A DNA stretch of 64,000 bases, from contig JAGVJJ010000008.1 in assembly GCA_020051175.1 (NCBI GenBank), positions 45,194 to 109,193 on the forward strand, in the 5' to 3' direction. Both the position numbers and the translations under genes were made by a program. The stretch is from Bacteroidia bacterium. Lineage in GTDB: Bacteria > Bacteroidota > Bacteroidia > 2-12-FULL-35-15. The notes under the pieces are model-generated. The model was not told where the DNA came from, did no database searches, and was given only the letters and a program-made list of their open reading frames with translations. Positions 36,382 through 46,400 of this stretch are shown piece after piece (position 1 is the first letter of the stretch; every line of letters begins with the position of its first letter).

Positions 36382-36513
36382 TGGCCCTATAAGTTGATTT
36401 GTTTTTAATATAAATAAAAGATTACCCGAAAGCAGCCTTTTACCTATGCCAAGATAATATTTTTATGTTTGTTCAGGATTCTATTGCCTTAAAAGTTATC
36501 AAACTTACTCTTG

Positions 36514-37539
36514 TTAAAATCTAAACTCCTTTATAGTGTCTACAAAGCACTTCACTTTGTCTTTTTCAATATCAGGGTACAAGCCGTGGCCTAAATTAGC
36601 AATGTGCCTCTGTGGACCAAATGTTTTCAGCATTTTAATGGTTTCACTTTTAATAGTCGTATAATCTGCATATAGCAGGCATGGATCCATATTGCCCTGA
36701 AGCGTTTTTGAATTTCCTATCAGTTCCCTCGATTCCACAATATCCATTGTCCAGTCCAATCCAATTGTATTGCAGTTGAGTTGTCCCATTGCCCTGCGTG
36801 CAAAATGAGCATCCTTTGCGAATACCGTAAGGGGTACTTCCTTTAGGGCACTGCAGATCTGTGAAATATAGTGCAATGCAAATTCACTATATTGCTCAGG
36901 AGATAAAACGCCTGCCCAACTGTCAAACAGCTGAAGCATATCAGCTCCTGCTATCACTTGCCCTTTCAGGTAGTTGATTGTACTGTCTGTGATTTTTTGT
37001 AACAGTTGATGGGCAAGGGCTGGTTGTGTGTACAAAAACTTTTTTGCTTTTGAGAATGTTTTGCTTCCGCTTCCTTCAATCATGTAGGCAAATATAGTCC
37101 AGGGCGCACCAGCAAACCCAATGAGCGGTACCCGGCCATTGAGCTCTTTTTTAGTAAGCTGGAGTGCTTCCATTACATACTTCAAATCGTTTGCCTCAGC
37201 TACCCTCAGTTTTTGTATATCTTCAGTGGTTTTTACCGTTTTTTCAAACCATGGGCCTTTGGCTTCAATCATCTGGTATGGTAAGCCCATTGCCTCTGGT
37301 ATAACGAGTATGTCTGAAAAAATAATTGCAGCATCTACTCCAAGTATATCAACAGGCTGAATGGTAACTTCGCAGGCAAATTCTGGTGTTTCTACAAGTT
37401 CCTTAAATCCTCCCATCTTAGAGCGCACTTCACGGTACTCCGGTAAAACCCTTCCTGCCTGGCGCATTAACCAAACCGGTGTCCTTTCTGTTTTTTCGCC
37501 TCTTGCGGCCCTTAAAATCAAATCATTCTTTAAAGTCAT
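36514..37539 (-). CDS. hemE: Uroporphyrinogen decarboxylase
   Basis: 341 residues from ATG 37539, four bases beyond the preceding acylase stop. The 19-residue N-terminal extension that an earlier in-frame start (37596) would add overlaps the acylase and is not needed. Signature motifs are [19 protein letters not shown] near the N-terminus, [25 protein letters not shown] and the C-terminal GNMDPCLLY and NLGHGLYPD. It decarboxylates uroporphyrinogen III to coproporphyrinogen III in heme synthesis. Other hem genes are not in the window. Confidence 0.97.
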   Translation of the reverse strand: MTLKNDLILRAARGEKTERTPVWLMRQAGRVLPEYREVRSKMGGFKELVETPEFACEVTIQPVDILGVDAAIIFSDILVIPEAMGLPYQMIEAKGPWFEKTVKTTEDIQKLRVAEANDLKYVMEALQLTKKELNGRVPLIGFAGAPWTIFAYMIEGSGSKTFSKAKKFLYTQPALAHQLLQKITDSTINYLKGQVIAGADMLQLFDSWAGVLSPEQYSEFALHYISQICSALKEVPLTVFAKDAHFARRAMGQLNCNTIGLDWTMDIVESRELIGNSKTLQGNMDPCLLYADYTTIKSETIKMLKTFGPQRHIANLGHGLYPDIEKDKVKCFVDTIKEFRF

Positions 37540-37543
37540 ACTG

Positions 37544-39610
37544 TTATTTGGGATGATAAATGCGTGCTGCTGATTGAAGTACTTTTGATTTTTCAAGCAG
37601 CACTGGTTTTGTTTGTTGTTTGGTATAAAGCTCCATCTGATCCATCAGGTGCGGACTGCTGCTCCTGCGCGAAGCACCAAACGGAACAACCGATTCGTAG
37701 GTATTTCCTTTTTTTGAAAATTTAGCAAACATGATAAACGAATCTCCGTTTTTTGCCTGCAGGTGACCATCTTTCGTTTCTTCACTTGCAATTGTCATAA
37801 GGCATTCCGGCAATCCTGGTACTGGTAGTTTTTTGTCTTTACGAATCAGTTTCTGCACTTCCCCAAAAGGAACATCAATTGTTTTATGGTATTTTATCAG
37901 TTGCTTTTTTGCATGTCGTATTGCTTCCACAAGAAGCGAGGTTTCGTATGTAATGCCGGTTTCGAGCTCATTATATCCTGCATTCTTTTTAGTATATAAA
38001 TAGTTAAATGTAAGTACCGCCATTGCAGCTTCTTTATTGTCTATACTTCCTGAGAAATCCCATTTTTTTAGTTTTGCAATGGCATCTGCAATATCCGGAT
38101 AATCCTGTTCCTTTAAATCATAAATAGGCTTGAAGGTTTTGTATACCCCGCCATCCTTAGGGTAAGTGCAATCGTATTTTATTTTTTTGAACTCTTCAAA
38201 CGTGATTTTTGTTTTTCCCTGCATCAGCTCGTTAATTCGCAAATCGCGGTTGTTGGTGCGGTTCCAGTTAAAGGCTGATTCTTTGTTGTAGTTTGCCTCG
38301 CGCAGGTTCTCACTAGGGGCAGTGCAACGGAATGGTGTGTTGTTTGTGTTATAAAGGTATCCGCATGCAGGCCGGTGCTTATGCGGTAAATCTCCTGGTG
38401 CATAAAATTTATCCCAGTACGTTTTTGATGTGTTACCTGGAACTACCTTTTGCCAGTTGTATTCAGGGTTCCTGCGTGGAAGCAGAGCGTTGAAATGGTA
38501 TGAAATACAATCTGTTTCATCGGCATACATAAAATTGAACAGTGGTATACCCTGCATCTGCATCACATTGTTGAAGCTTACGAAATCGGTCGTTTTGCCC
38601 AGGTTAAACCAGTGTTCGGCTGCTTTTACATTAAACATTGTGTTGTAGCGCAGTGCATAAACACCTTTTTTTGTGCGGTATGCGGGCCCATAGAGGCACC
38701 AGAGCGCTTCTTTTTTTATTGTAATTGAACCTAATTTTGTTTTTACTTTTAAAGGGATATTGCGTACCTCAAAGTCATACCAGTCACCATCAAATTTATA
38801 CTGGTTTTTATTTTTAGGATTTATTTCCATCTCATAAATATCAACATAATCCGGCCAGTTGAAGGTAATGGCCCATCCGAGTTTTGTGTTACAACCCATA
38901 GCTGGCGATATCATACCAGGTACAAGTGCCCCGTATACATTCCATCCTTGTTCACTGCAAACATGTGCTTCATACCAGGATGCTTGCCCTTCAAGCGGAA
39001 CATGCGGGTTAATCACCAGGTATGCGGAACTGTCAGCGGTAATTGCTGAACTCATTGCAATTTCATTCGAACCGGCATTGGCATTAAAAATATAATCATC
39101 CGGCTGTTCTTTTATAATACATTCAAGTGCCCTGGGTACGCCTATCATGCTGGTTAATATCAGCTGGTAGCCGGCAAGTATATCTTTGGATGTTATCGGA
39201 AAAATGCCTTTTAATTTTATTTCCTTAGGATGGGCAGCGGCATAAGCATTAAGTCCATCAACGTATGCTTGTAATGTAATTTTAAAATTGGCTGTAACAT
39301 CTCTTTCGAAGTAACGCTCTACTATTCCATGGACTTTGGTAAACTGAACGAAATAATCTGTGGCAGCTCCATCTTTTCCGTTTATTTCGCCCAAGCGTGC
39401 TTTGGTTGCAATAAGGATCAACTGCATGTGTTCAAAATCATCTTCGCAGTGTGCCCAGGCAAGGCCGTAGGCAACTTCTGCATCGGTGGCAGCAAATATG
39501 TGAGGTACACCAAAAGTGTCTCTTGCTATGGTAATCTTATCTGGATTAATTTGCGAGAAGCAAACCGAACAAAACAGACAAAAGGAGAGCAGCAAAAATC
39601 TTGTTCGCAT
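37544..39610 (-). CDS. Penicillin acylase family N-terminal-nucleophile amidase
   Basis: 688 residues with a signal peptide (1-19, ending CFSQ). The N-terminal chain begins [15 protein letters not shown]. The spacer ends at [12 protein letters not shown], where processing before the Ser (about residue 183) would make the catalytic N-terminal Ser. The beta chain follows with [15 protein letters not shown] and [13 protein letters not shown]. It hydrolyses amide bonds of acylated compounds such as N-acyl-homoserine lactones, beta-lactams or acyl-peptides; the substrate here is unknown. It is expected in the periplasm. hemE begins four bases downstream, so co-transcription is likely though the functions are unrelated. 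Confidence 0.9.
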   Translation of the reverse strand: MRTRFLLLSFCLFCSVCFSQINPDKITIARDTFGVPHIFAATDAEVAYGLAWAHCEDDFEHMQLILIATKARLGEINGKDGAATDYFVQFTKVHGIVERYFERDVTANFKITLQAYVDGLNAYAAAHPKEIKLKGIFPITSKDILAGYQLILTSMIGVPRALECIIKEQPDDYIFNANAGSNEIAMSSAITADSSAYLVINPHVPLEGQASWYEAHVCSEQGWNVYGALVPGMISPAMGCNTKLGWAITFNWPDYVDIYEMEINPKNKNQYKFDGDWYDFEVRNIPLKVKTKLGSITIKKEALWCLYGPAYRTKKGVYALRYNTMFNVKAAEHWFNLGKTTDFVSFNNVMQMQGIPLFNFMYADETDCISYHFNALLPRRNPEYNWQKVVPGNTSKTYWDKFYAPGDLPHKHRPACGYLYNTNNTPFRCTAPSENLREANYNKESAFNWNRTNNRDLRINELMQGKTKITFEEFKKIKYDCTYPKDGGVYKTFKPIYDLKEQDYPDIADAIAKLKKWDFSGSIDNKEAAMAVLTFNYLYTKKNAGYNELETGITYETSLLVEAIRHAKKQLIKYHKTIDVPFGEVQKLIRKDKKLPVPGLPECLMTIASEETKDGHLQAKNGDSFIMFAKFSKKGNTYESVVPFGASRRSSSPHLMDQMELYTKQQTKPVLLEKSKVLQSAARIYHPK

Positions 39611-39699
39611 TTTGTATTATTAAAATATTGGTTGATAAAAATAACAAATAGATTCAGTCCAATTGAATAAGAATCTATTTTTATATTAACTATTTCAGG

Positions 39700-39707
39700 T
39701 ATTTTTG
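39700..39707 (+). promoter_or_regulatory. -7 promoter element
   Basis: TATTTTTG, an exact TAnnTTTG match, 16 bases before the ATG at 39724. Confidence 0.5.
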
Positions 39708-39723
39708 TTGAAAAATAAGGTAT

Positions 39724-40080
39724 ATGTCTGAATTGGAAACTATTGCTTTAAAATGGTTCAAAGCCTTTAATGAACATCATCTCGAAAACCTATTGGACCT
39801 ATACCATCCCAATGCCCGGCATTATAGCCCAAAGCTGAAAATCCGCAGACCGGAAACAGATGGGCTTGTGGTTGGGAAAGATGCCTTACGGGAATGGTGG
39901 AAGGATGCCTTTGACCGCCTGCCATCATTAAAGTATGAGGTGACTACCCTTACAGGAAATACCAGCCGCGTGTTTATGGAATATACCCGTAAAGTAGATG
40001 GTGAGCCGGATATGCTTGTTGCAGAAGTGCTCGAGGTCGAAAACGGGATTATTATTGCTTCACGCGTTTATCACGGTTAG
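39724..40080 (+). CDS. SnoaL-like / NTF2-like small protein
   Basis: 118 residues, the size of one NTF2-like cone-shaped fold. It opens ALKWFKAFNEHHLENLLDLYHPNARHYSP and ends in the beta strands VFMEYTRKVDGEPDMLVAEVLEVENG. Such proteins may be polyketide-cyclase-like enzymes, isomerases or binding proteins. The residues do not settle which. No signal peptide, single gene. Confidence 0.85.
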   Translation: MSELETIALKWFKAFNEHHLENLLDLYHPNARHYSPKLKIRRPETDGLVVGKDALREWWKDAFDRLPSLKYEVTTLTGNTSRVFMEYTRKVDGEPDMLVAEVLEVENGIIIASRVYHG

Positions 40081-40100
40081 TAAGTTACACAAACAGCATT

Positions 40101-41873
40101 TTACTGCTTTTGGGCTGAGCTGTTCAGCCCTGTCTGTATTGCTTCTACAAAGCGTGGGTCTACTTTATATCCTAATTGTTGCGCTTTTGTTACATCAGCC
40201 AGTGCAGACTGATAATTTCCAATTGTGAAATAAGTTCCCGCCCTGTCACAATACACTTTTCCAAACTTTGGGTTGTATTCCAAGGCGGCATTGTAGTCGG
40301 CAATTGCCTGAGCGTATTTGCCCTGCAGGTGGTAAATATTACCCCGGTTATTATAGGCTTTAGCAAACTTGGGTGTTTGCTGCAGGGCAGTGTTGTAATC
40401 CTCGAGTGCCTTATCGTACTGTTTAATGGTAAAGTAAACTACACCCCGATTGTAATGGGCATCGGGATAGGTGTCTTCAAGTTGTATGGTACGGTTAAAG
40501 TCCGACAAAGCCTTGTCATATTGCTGACGTTCAAAGTATGTAAGCCCCCTGTTATTAAATGACTTTGGAGCTTTGTTGTATTTTTCTATCGCATCGCTCC
40601 ATAAGGAAATGCTGTCTTTCCAAACCATAGTCCGCTTTACGGTCAGGTAACAGCATACAATAGAGAATACAATCAACGCACCGGTTAACGGGAGTTTTAA
40701 GGATGTCAACTTTTCGTTTTTTCCTTCAATGATATCGTTTATCCAGCGTGCCATAATAAAAAATATACCGATGTAAGGAATGTATGAAAAACGGTCGGCT
40801 ATAATTGCATCACCCACCGGGAGTATCTGTAAAACCAAAGCAATGGAGATAAGGAAAAAACCAAATCCAAATACAATATCCCTTCCCGCTTTCAGGGATT
40901 TAAAAATAAGATAGCCCAGAACAGCAATAACCACCGGTGCAATGTAGTATCCGATAGGATACATGCCGTTGGCACCCTTTACAGGATAATTGTAATAGCA
41001 CGACATGTTTATTGGTAAAAATACTTTCCAGAGATAGGTCATTAAGGCATAGCAGCTGAACAGGATGCGATCTCCGAAATTGTAATTCGCTATACCTTCT
41101 ACCGCACCCGCTGATTTTTGTGCACCAATGGCAACAATACCAAAAATAAGGGACAGTAGAATAAAAGGAGCCTTTTCTAAAATAACTTTCATATTTATTT
41201 TTCTTTCTAAAAAATAGTCTACCGCAAAGAACAGGATGGCCACACTCACTGCCATTGCTTTGGAAAGCAGTGCGAGCAGAAAAAGGGCAATTGTAAGTAT
41301 GTAATACAACCGTTTGCGGCTTTCTTTTTTCAGGTAAAAGATGTAAGTGCATAATGCGCCCAATGAAAAAAACGTATACAACACATCCTTGCGTTCGGAT
41401 ATCCAGGATACCGATTCTACGTGCATTGGATGTATTCCAAAGAGAAGTGCGGTTATAAATGCTACCCATTGCTGGCCTGTCAATAGCCATATAAAAAAGA
41501 AAACAAGAAGGGTATTCAATATGTGGATTACCAGGTTCGTGACATGGTAAGGTTTGGGGTTTAGCTTATACTTTGCATATTCCATGCAATAGCTTAGCAT
41601 TGTAATTGGATGATAATTTCCAAGTACATAGCTGCTGAATGTTTTTTTTATGGTATAGCCAACGCTGTCACCATGAAGTGTTGTAATGTCAGGGTTTTCA
41701 GATACATAACCATGATCGTCCCAGGTATTTATAAACTGGTTGTTCATTGATTTCATGTAAATGACCATTGTAATAATGATGAGGGGCAGCAAAAGCAGCT
41801 TGTTAAAGGATGTTGGTTTCGAAACACTCTTTTTTTGATGTTGTTTTTGTATGGTATGTTTTTTCTCTTTCAT
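40101..41873 (-). CDS. TMTC/PMT-like membrane protein with C-terminal TPRs
   Basis: 590 residues. About ten to twelve transmembrane segments (~25-400) begin with a lumenal acidic loop FINTWDDHGYVSENPDI, as in TMTC and related C-type glycosyltransferase-like proteins. They are followed by HPMHVESVSWISERKDVL and then four to five TPRs (~440-575). Animal TMTC proteins are O-mannosyltransferases; bacterial homologues are common but largely uncharacterised. It is in an operon with an upstream 2OG-Fe(II) oxygenase (29-base gap). A role in glycosylating exported proteins is plausible but inferred. Confidence 0.83.
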   Translation of the reverse strand: MKEKKHTIQKQHQKKSVSKPTSFNKLLLLPLIIITMVIYMKSMNNQFINTWDDHGYVSENPDITTLHGDSVGYTIKKTFSSYVLGNYHPITMLSYCMEYAKYKLNPKPYHVTNLVIHILNTLLVFFFIWLLTGQQWVAFITALLFGIHPMHVESVSWISERKDVLYTFFSLGALCTYIFYLKKESRKRLYYILTIALFLLALLSKAMAVSVAILFFAVDYFLERKINMKVILEKAPFILLSLIFGIVAIGAQKSAGAVEGIANYNFGDRILFSCYALMTYLWKVFLPINMSCYYNYPVKGANGMYPIGYYIAPVVIAVLGYLIFKSLKAGRDIVFGFGFFLISIALVLQILPVGDAIIADRFSYIPYIGIFFIMARWINDIIEGKNEKLTSLKLPLTGALIVFSIVCCYLTVKRTMVWKDSISLWSDAIEKYNKAPKSFNNRGLTYFERQQYDKALSDFNRTIQLEDTYPDAHYNRGVVYFTIKQYDKALEDYNTALQQTPKFAKAYNNRGNIYHLQGKYAQAIADYNAALEYNPKFGKVYCDRAGTYFTIGNYQSALADVTKAQQLGYKVDPRFVEAIQTGLNSSAQKQ

Positions 41874-41903
41874 TGAACGACCTGATTGTAAAGTGTTTTA
41901 TAC

Positions 41904-42770
41904 TTATTTTTCTTTTCGCTTACGAATAGATAAAAATTTTAAAACTGTGCTTGCAAATGTATCGCTTAATCCAAAAGTACTTTTAATAAAGGTGTATAGT
42001 CTTAGGGCAATTTTATCCATGTATATCCACAGCTTTTTTATGCCATCGCCCGGACGGCCTTTATAATTGGTAGAGCGTATACTTATTTTATTTTGTTCAA
42101 CCGTGTAATAATACAATGCAATGGACTTGCGGGTCATATCGGGCGGACACTCAAGCTTGTCCGGATGTCCGTGATATGAACCGGTATCGGTATTAAAAAT
42201 TACACAACGGTTAAATAGGGGGGCAATTTTCTGAACGCACTGTTTCATGTCTTTGCTCCACAGTTCCAGATGACCATTATAACTGTCCTGCCAGTCCTTG
42301 TTAAGATAAACAATGAGGTTTACGCGCCTTCTCCAGTTTTTATGATGAGGATGCACAGTGAAATCAGTATGAATGTTTAGAAATCCTCCTCGTTCAGACT
42401 GGTGTAGTCCTCCTCCTTCAAGCTCCGTATCAGCAACTAAATTTTCAATCCCGGTGAGCTTTGAGAGAAATGCAACAAACCCGGCTGAGTTCAATTCCTG
42501 GATAATGGCTTGTATACTTAAGGGGAACGATGCAATTTTATTCAACCCGTGTTTACGTTCATTTAAATGCAGGTAGTTTATCCAGCTTGTGTCATTCACT
42601 GCCGGAAACTCCCGTAATGCTTTATTTAATGCTTCGGGAACAAGAAAATTGTCGAGCACAATATGAGGATAAGGTTGTGCATCTTGGTACGCATCCAGTA
42701 TACTTTTGACAACTTTTTCCCAATTTGAAAATGAAAAAATGTTCTCCTTATTTTTAATTTCTTCCGTCAT
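41904..42770 (-). CDS. 2-oxoglutarate/Fe(II) oxygenase (prolyl-4-hydroxylase type)
   Basis: 288 residues. The iron triad is visible: His and Asp in FLNIHTDFTVHP and the distal His in GSYHGHPDKL, followed by the Arg that binds 2-oxoglutarate in MTRKSIALYYYT. The double-stranded beta-helix core lies at ~110-235, and the C-terminus is a helical, basic tail. The family hydroxylates prolines, other side chains or small molecules. No signal peptide, so cytoplasmic. It is followed in the same operon by the TMTC-like membrane protein, which suggests a shared modification pathway. Confidence 0.85.
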   Translation of the reverse strand: MTEEIKNKENIFSFSNWEKVVKSILDAYQDAQPYPHIVLDNFLVPEALNKALREFPAVNDTSWINYLHLNERKHGLNKIASFPLSIQAIIQELNSAGFVAFLSKLTGIENLVADTELEGGGLHQSERGGFLNIHTDFTVHPHHKNWRRRVNLIVYLNKDWQDSYNGHLELWSKDMKQCVQKIAPLFNRCVIFNTDTGSYHGHPDKLECPPDMTRKSIALYYYTVEQNKISIRSTNYKGRPGDGIKKLWIYMDKIALRLYTFIKSTFGLSDTFASTVLKFLSIRKRKEK

Positions 42771-42819
42771 TATATCTTATACAAAAAATATACGCAGAGC
42801 TTATGCTGCTCATTAACGC

Positions 42820-43026
42820 TTATTCTATTTCAACTTTCCACTGCTTGTATTCTACGTAATCTCCCGGCTTAAGTTTGTTTCTTTTTCTATATTCAACCGT
42901 ATTATTTACTTTAACCATTCCACTATCAATTAGTGTGTTAGCCTCTGCACCGTTTGCTACCCAGGCCATAGCCTTTATCAGCTGGTTTAACTGAATATAC
43001 TCATCTTTGATTTTAAACTTTTCCAT
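42820..43026 (-). CDS. Small S4-domain RNA-binding protein
   Basis: 68 residues from ATG 43026 (MEKFKIKDEYIQLNQLIK). The longer frame to 43152 runs through the divergent DUF493 gene and is rejected. The S4 fold signature is present: LIKAMAWVANGAEANTLIDSGMVKVN and LKPGDYVEY. It belongs to the YbcJ/RlbA-like family of stand-alone S4 proteins that bind structured RNA. It is divergent from the DUF493 gene with only 62 bases between start codons. Confidence 0.87.
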   Translation of the reverse strand: MEKFKIKDEYIQLNQLIKAMAWVANGAEANTLIDSGMVKVNNTVEYRKRNKLKPGDYVEYKQWKVEIE

Positions 43027-43076
43027 TGCGTTTCCGTATATTGTAAAATTAATAAAACTAAATGTATTTAAAGGCC

Positions 43077-43084
43077 TATCTTTG
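43077..43084 (+). promoter_or_regulatory. -7 promoter element TATCTTTG, predicted leaderless
   Basis: Exact TAnnTTTG match ending four bases before ATG 43089, so transcription should begin at the start codon. Confidence 0.6.
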
Positions 43085-43088
43085 CAGT

Positions 43089-43364
43089 ATGGATAATAAC
43101 GATAAGTTCGATAAATTACGTGAACTCTTAAATAAAGAGAATACCTGGCCAATTGTATATATGTTTAAATTTATTGTTCCCGCCAGTAACCAGAAAATAG
43201 CATTGATCGAATCTAAATTTTCGGACGAAGCAATTATTTCTCACAAAGAATCTTCCAATGGCAAATATTTTAGCATCACCGTTAAGGAAGTGATGCTGAG
43301 TGCCGATGCCATTATTGAAAAGTACCAGGAAATGGGAGATATTGAGGGGCTTATCACACTGTAA
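43089..43364 (+). CDS. DUF493 (YbeD-like) protein
   Basis: 91 residues from ATG 43089 (MDNNDKFDKLRELLNKE). The earlier TTG frame start at 43062 lies upstream of the -7 element. It matches DUF493: WPIVYMFKFIVPASNQKIALIESKF and a ferredoxin-like alpha/beta pattern ending EKYQEMGDIEGLITL. Function is not established; E. coli YbeD has an ACT-like fold. Cytoplasmic, apparently alone. Confidence 0.87.
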   Translation: MDNNDKFDKLRELLNKENTWPIVYMFKFIVPASNQKIALIESKFSDEAIISHKESSNGKYFSITVKEVMLSADAIIEKYQEMGDIEGLITL

Positions 43365-43457
43365 AAAGGTGAAATATAGCGTCTTGTGTTTCTTCCCGTT
43401 TTTGCTCCATAAGATAAGTTAATGGCCTACCTTTATTATTTTATTCAGCTGTTTTTG

Positions 43458-43465
43458 TATATTTG
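43458..43465 (+). promoter_or_regulatory. -7 promoter element
   Basis: TATATTTG, an exact TAnnTTTG match, 15 bases before ATG 43481. It also shows that the in-frame TTG at 43463 is not a start. Confidence 0.5.
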
Positions 43466-43480
43466 ATAAAAAGCAGAATA

Positions 43481-46400
43481 ATGAAGAGTAACAGGTGTAA
43501 TATTTATCTCATAAGGTATATATTTTATAGTCTCATTTTTTTTTCTCTTTTCCCTGTTTGCCTTTCAGCACAATCAGTAACCTTTAATAATACAAATACC
43601 GGTGCAACCGGTACTATTCAGACCTGGACCGTACCTCCATGTGTAACTACCGTTACTATTGAAGCCTGGGGGGCTCAGGGAGGTGGTGGAAATGCCGGGC
43701 CTGGAGGTTTAGGTGCAAGAATGAAAGGCGACTTTTCTGTAACTCCCGGACAAGTTTTAAGAATACTTGTCGGACAGATGGGTACACAGTGCGGGACTGA
43801 AGGTGGTGGCGGGGGCGGTACTTTCGTTACCGATAATTCCAATACACCATTAATAATAGCGGGTGGTGGCGGTGGCTCGGCCAGAGGTTCTGTCGGATTA
43901 GGCGGAACAACAAATACCTGTGGACTTGACGGACAAGATCCTGGCGCTGGTTTTTCGACAGGAGGGTGTGCTGGCAATGGTGGAGGTGTAACATCCGGAT
44001 GTGCGTCTGGAGGCGGACTATTGACAAATGGTGGAAGCAATGGGAGCTCAAGTCCTTGTACTAGTGCCCCGGGAGGCGGTATGAGTTTTGTAAATGGTGG
44101 TAACGGTGGAACAGCCAATTGCAGCTTTTGCAATGGAGTAAATGCTGATGGTGGTTTTGGTGGTGGCGGTGCTACTTTTGGCGCTGCTGACAGAGGTGGT
44201 GGAGGCGGAGGCGGATACAGCGGTGGCGGTGCCGGTGCCGGCAGCAATGGGACTGAAGGTGGTGGTGGTGGCGGTGGTTCGTATAATAATGGTACAAATC
44301 AATCCAATGCTTCTGCTGAACATGAGGGGCATGGTTTGGTTCAGATAACCTGGAATACTGCTGTTTATTACTATACCGGCTCTGCTCAAACCTTTACTGT
44401 TCCTCCCAATATAACCTCAATAACGGTTGAAGCTTGGGGTGCCGGTGGTGGCGGGTATTCCGGTGGTGGCGGTGGTGGTGCCGGTGGTGGATATGGCAAA
44501 GATGTGGTTACTGTTATTCCTGGTAACACATATAGTGTTGTGGTAGGACAGGGTGGTGTTCATAATGTTGGGGACAATGATAGCTGTAGGGCTGGTTCCG
44601 GAGGCGCGAGTAATTTTGGTAATGGTTTGGTTGTAGCTACTGGTGGACAGGGAGGAAAAAAGAGTGATAGCAATCCTTGCAGTGCACCAGGGATAGCAGC
44701 GGGGGGTACCAGCACGGCTACTGTTAATGTTAATGGTGGTGATGGTGCTTCAGCCCCCGCATCCCAATGTTGTCCGGGAACCGGTGGAAATGGCGGAGGA
44801 CCGGGTGGCGGTTTAGGCGGTGGCCCTGATATGCCTGGTAATTTTCCGGGTGGTGGTGCCGGAGGCGGGAGCAATAATATTTTAGCTAAAGACGGTGCTG
44901 ATGGATTTATAAAAATAAGCTGGAGTTATGATACAATAACATTAACTGGCGATACTGTTATTTGTTATGGTGAATATGCAACGCTGACCGCATCCGGTGG
45001 GGTTTCCTATTTATGGAATACTGGTGATACTACTTCCGTAATTATTGTTAGTCCGGCTACAACAGCTACCTATACGCTGATTGCTACAAATAACGGGGGG
45101 TGTGCAGACACACTTACTATAAATGTTATTGTAAACGCAATGCCTGTAGCCAACTTTACTCAGAGCAACGTGTGTTTGGGGGCTGTAACTAATTTTACAG
45201 ATTTGTCGTCAGTTGCTCCTCCTGCTTCAATTATATCATACGAGTGGGATTTTGGCGATGGTAGTGCGTATAGCAGTGTTCAGAACCCTTCTCATACTTA
45301 TGCTTCGGCTGGTATCTTCAATATAAGTCTTGTTGCTGCAACAGCTTATTGTGTGGATACTATGCTTAGCCAGGTTGCTGTTTACGATGCCCCTGTTTCT
45401 GGGTTTACAGCACTGAATGGATGTCTGAATGATTCAACACATTTTACAAATACCACAGTCCCTCCTTCAATTAATGGTATTGCAACCTGGATATGGGATT
45501 TTGGGGATGGAAGTATTCCTGATGCAACTTCATGGGAGCCAGGCCACCTTTATAGCTTCCCGGGCAGCTATACGGTTACGCTGATAGTAAACTCAACATA
45601 CGGGTGTGCTGATACTTCAGTTACAGCAGTTAGTATTTACTCAAACCCGGCTGCGGGTTTCGCTTCTTCTGAAGCATGCTTAAATCAGACGACTGCCTTT
45701 AATGATTTAACAGCAGGGACAATTGCGTCCTGGAGTTGGGATTTCGGAGATGCAAGTCCTGTAAATACCACTCAGAATCCAAATCACATATATGCTATTG
45801 AAGGGACTTATCAGGCTTCACTAATTGTTGTTGATAATAATGGTTGTAGAGATACCGTTATCCAAAGTGTGGTTGCACATCCTCTGCCGGATGCGCAATT
45901 TTCCGTAGCAAACTCCTGTGAAGGGGCCTTTGTACAATTTACGAGCCAATCAACAATTGCCTCTCCCGATGTAATACAAGTATGGTCATGGAATTTTGGA
46001 GATGGTACCACAGTGAATAATCAGAATACCTCTCATTTGTACTCTGCAAGCGGCTCTTACAATGTGCAGCTGAATGTGGTTTCAGGATTCGGATGTGAAG
46101 ATTCTGTCAGCAGAACAATAACGCTGAACCCGAGGCCGGAAGTTAATTTTACAGCTTTGGACACAATGGGCTGTACCCCGCAGTGTACCTCATTCCTATC
46201 TGTGGTTACAAATGGAACGGTTCAGTGGGATTGGGATTTTGGTGATGGAACAAGTGGAAGCAACCAACAGAACCCTGCACATTGTTATGACAATACATCA
46301 CCTGGTCCTACGGACTATACCGTTTCTCTCGCAGTTACGTCAGATAGCGGCTGCACAACTACCATAATCATGGATGACTACATAACTGTGTTCCCAAAAC

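Noticed and set aside
40900..41490. 196-codon minus-strand frame within the TMTC-like gene
   Set aside because: Out-of-frame shadow of a gene with clear membrane segments and TPRs.
43675..44247. 190-codon minus-strand Pro-rich frame
   Set aside because: Complement of the Gly-rich module of the T9SS protein. Gly codons read as Pro on the other strand.
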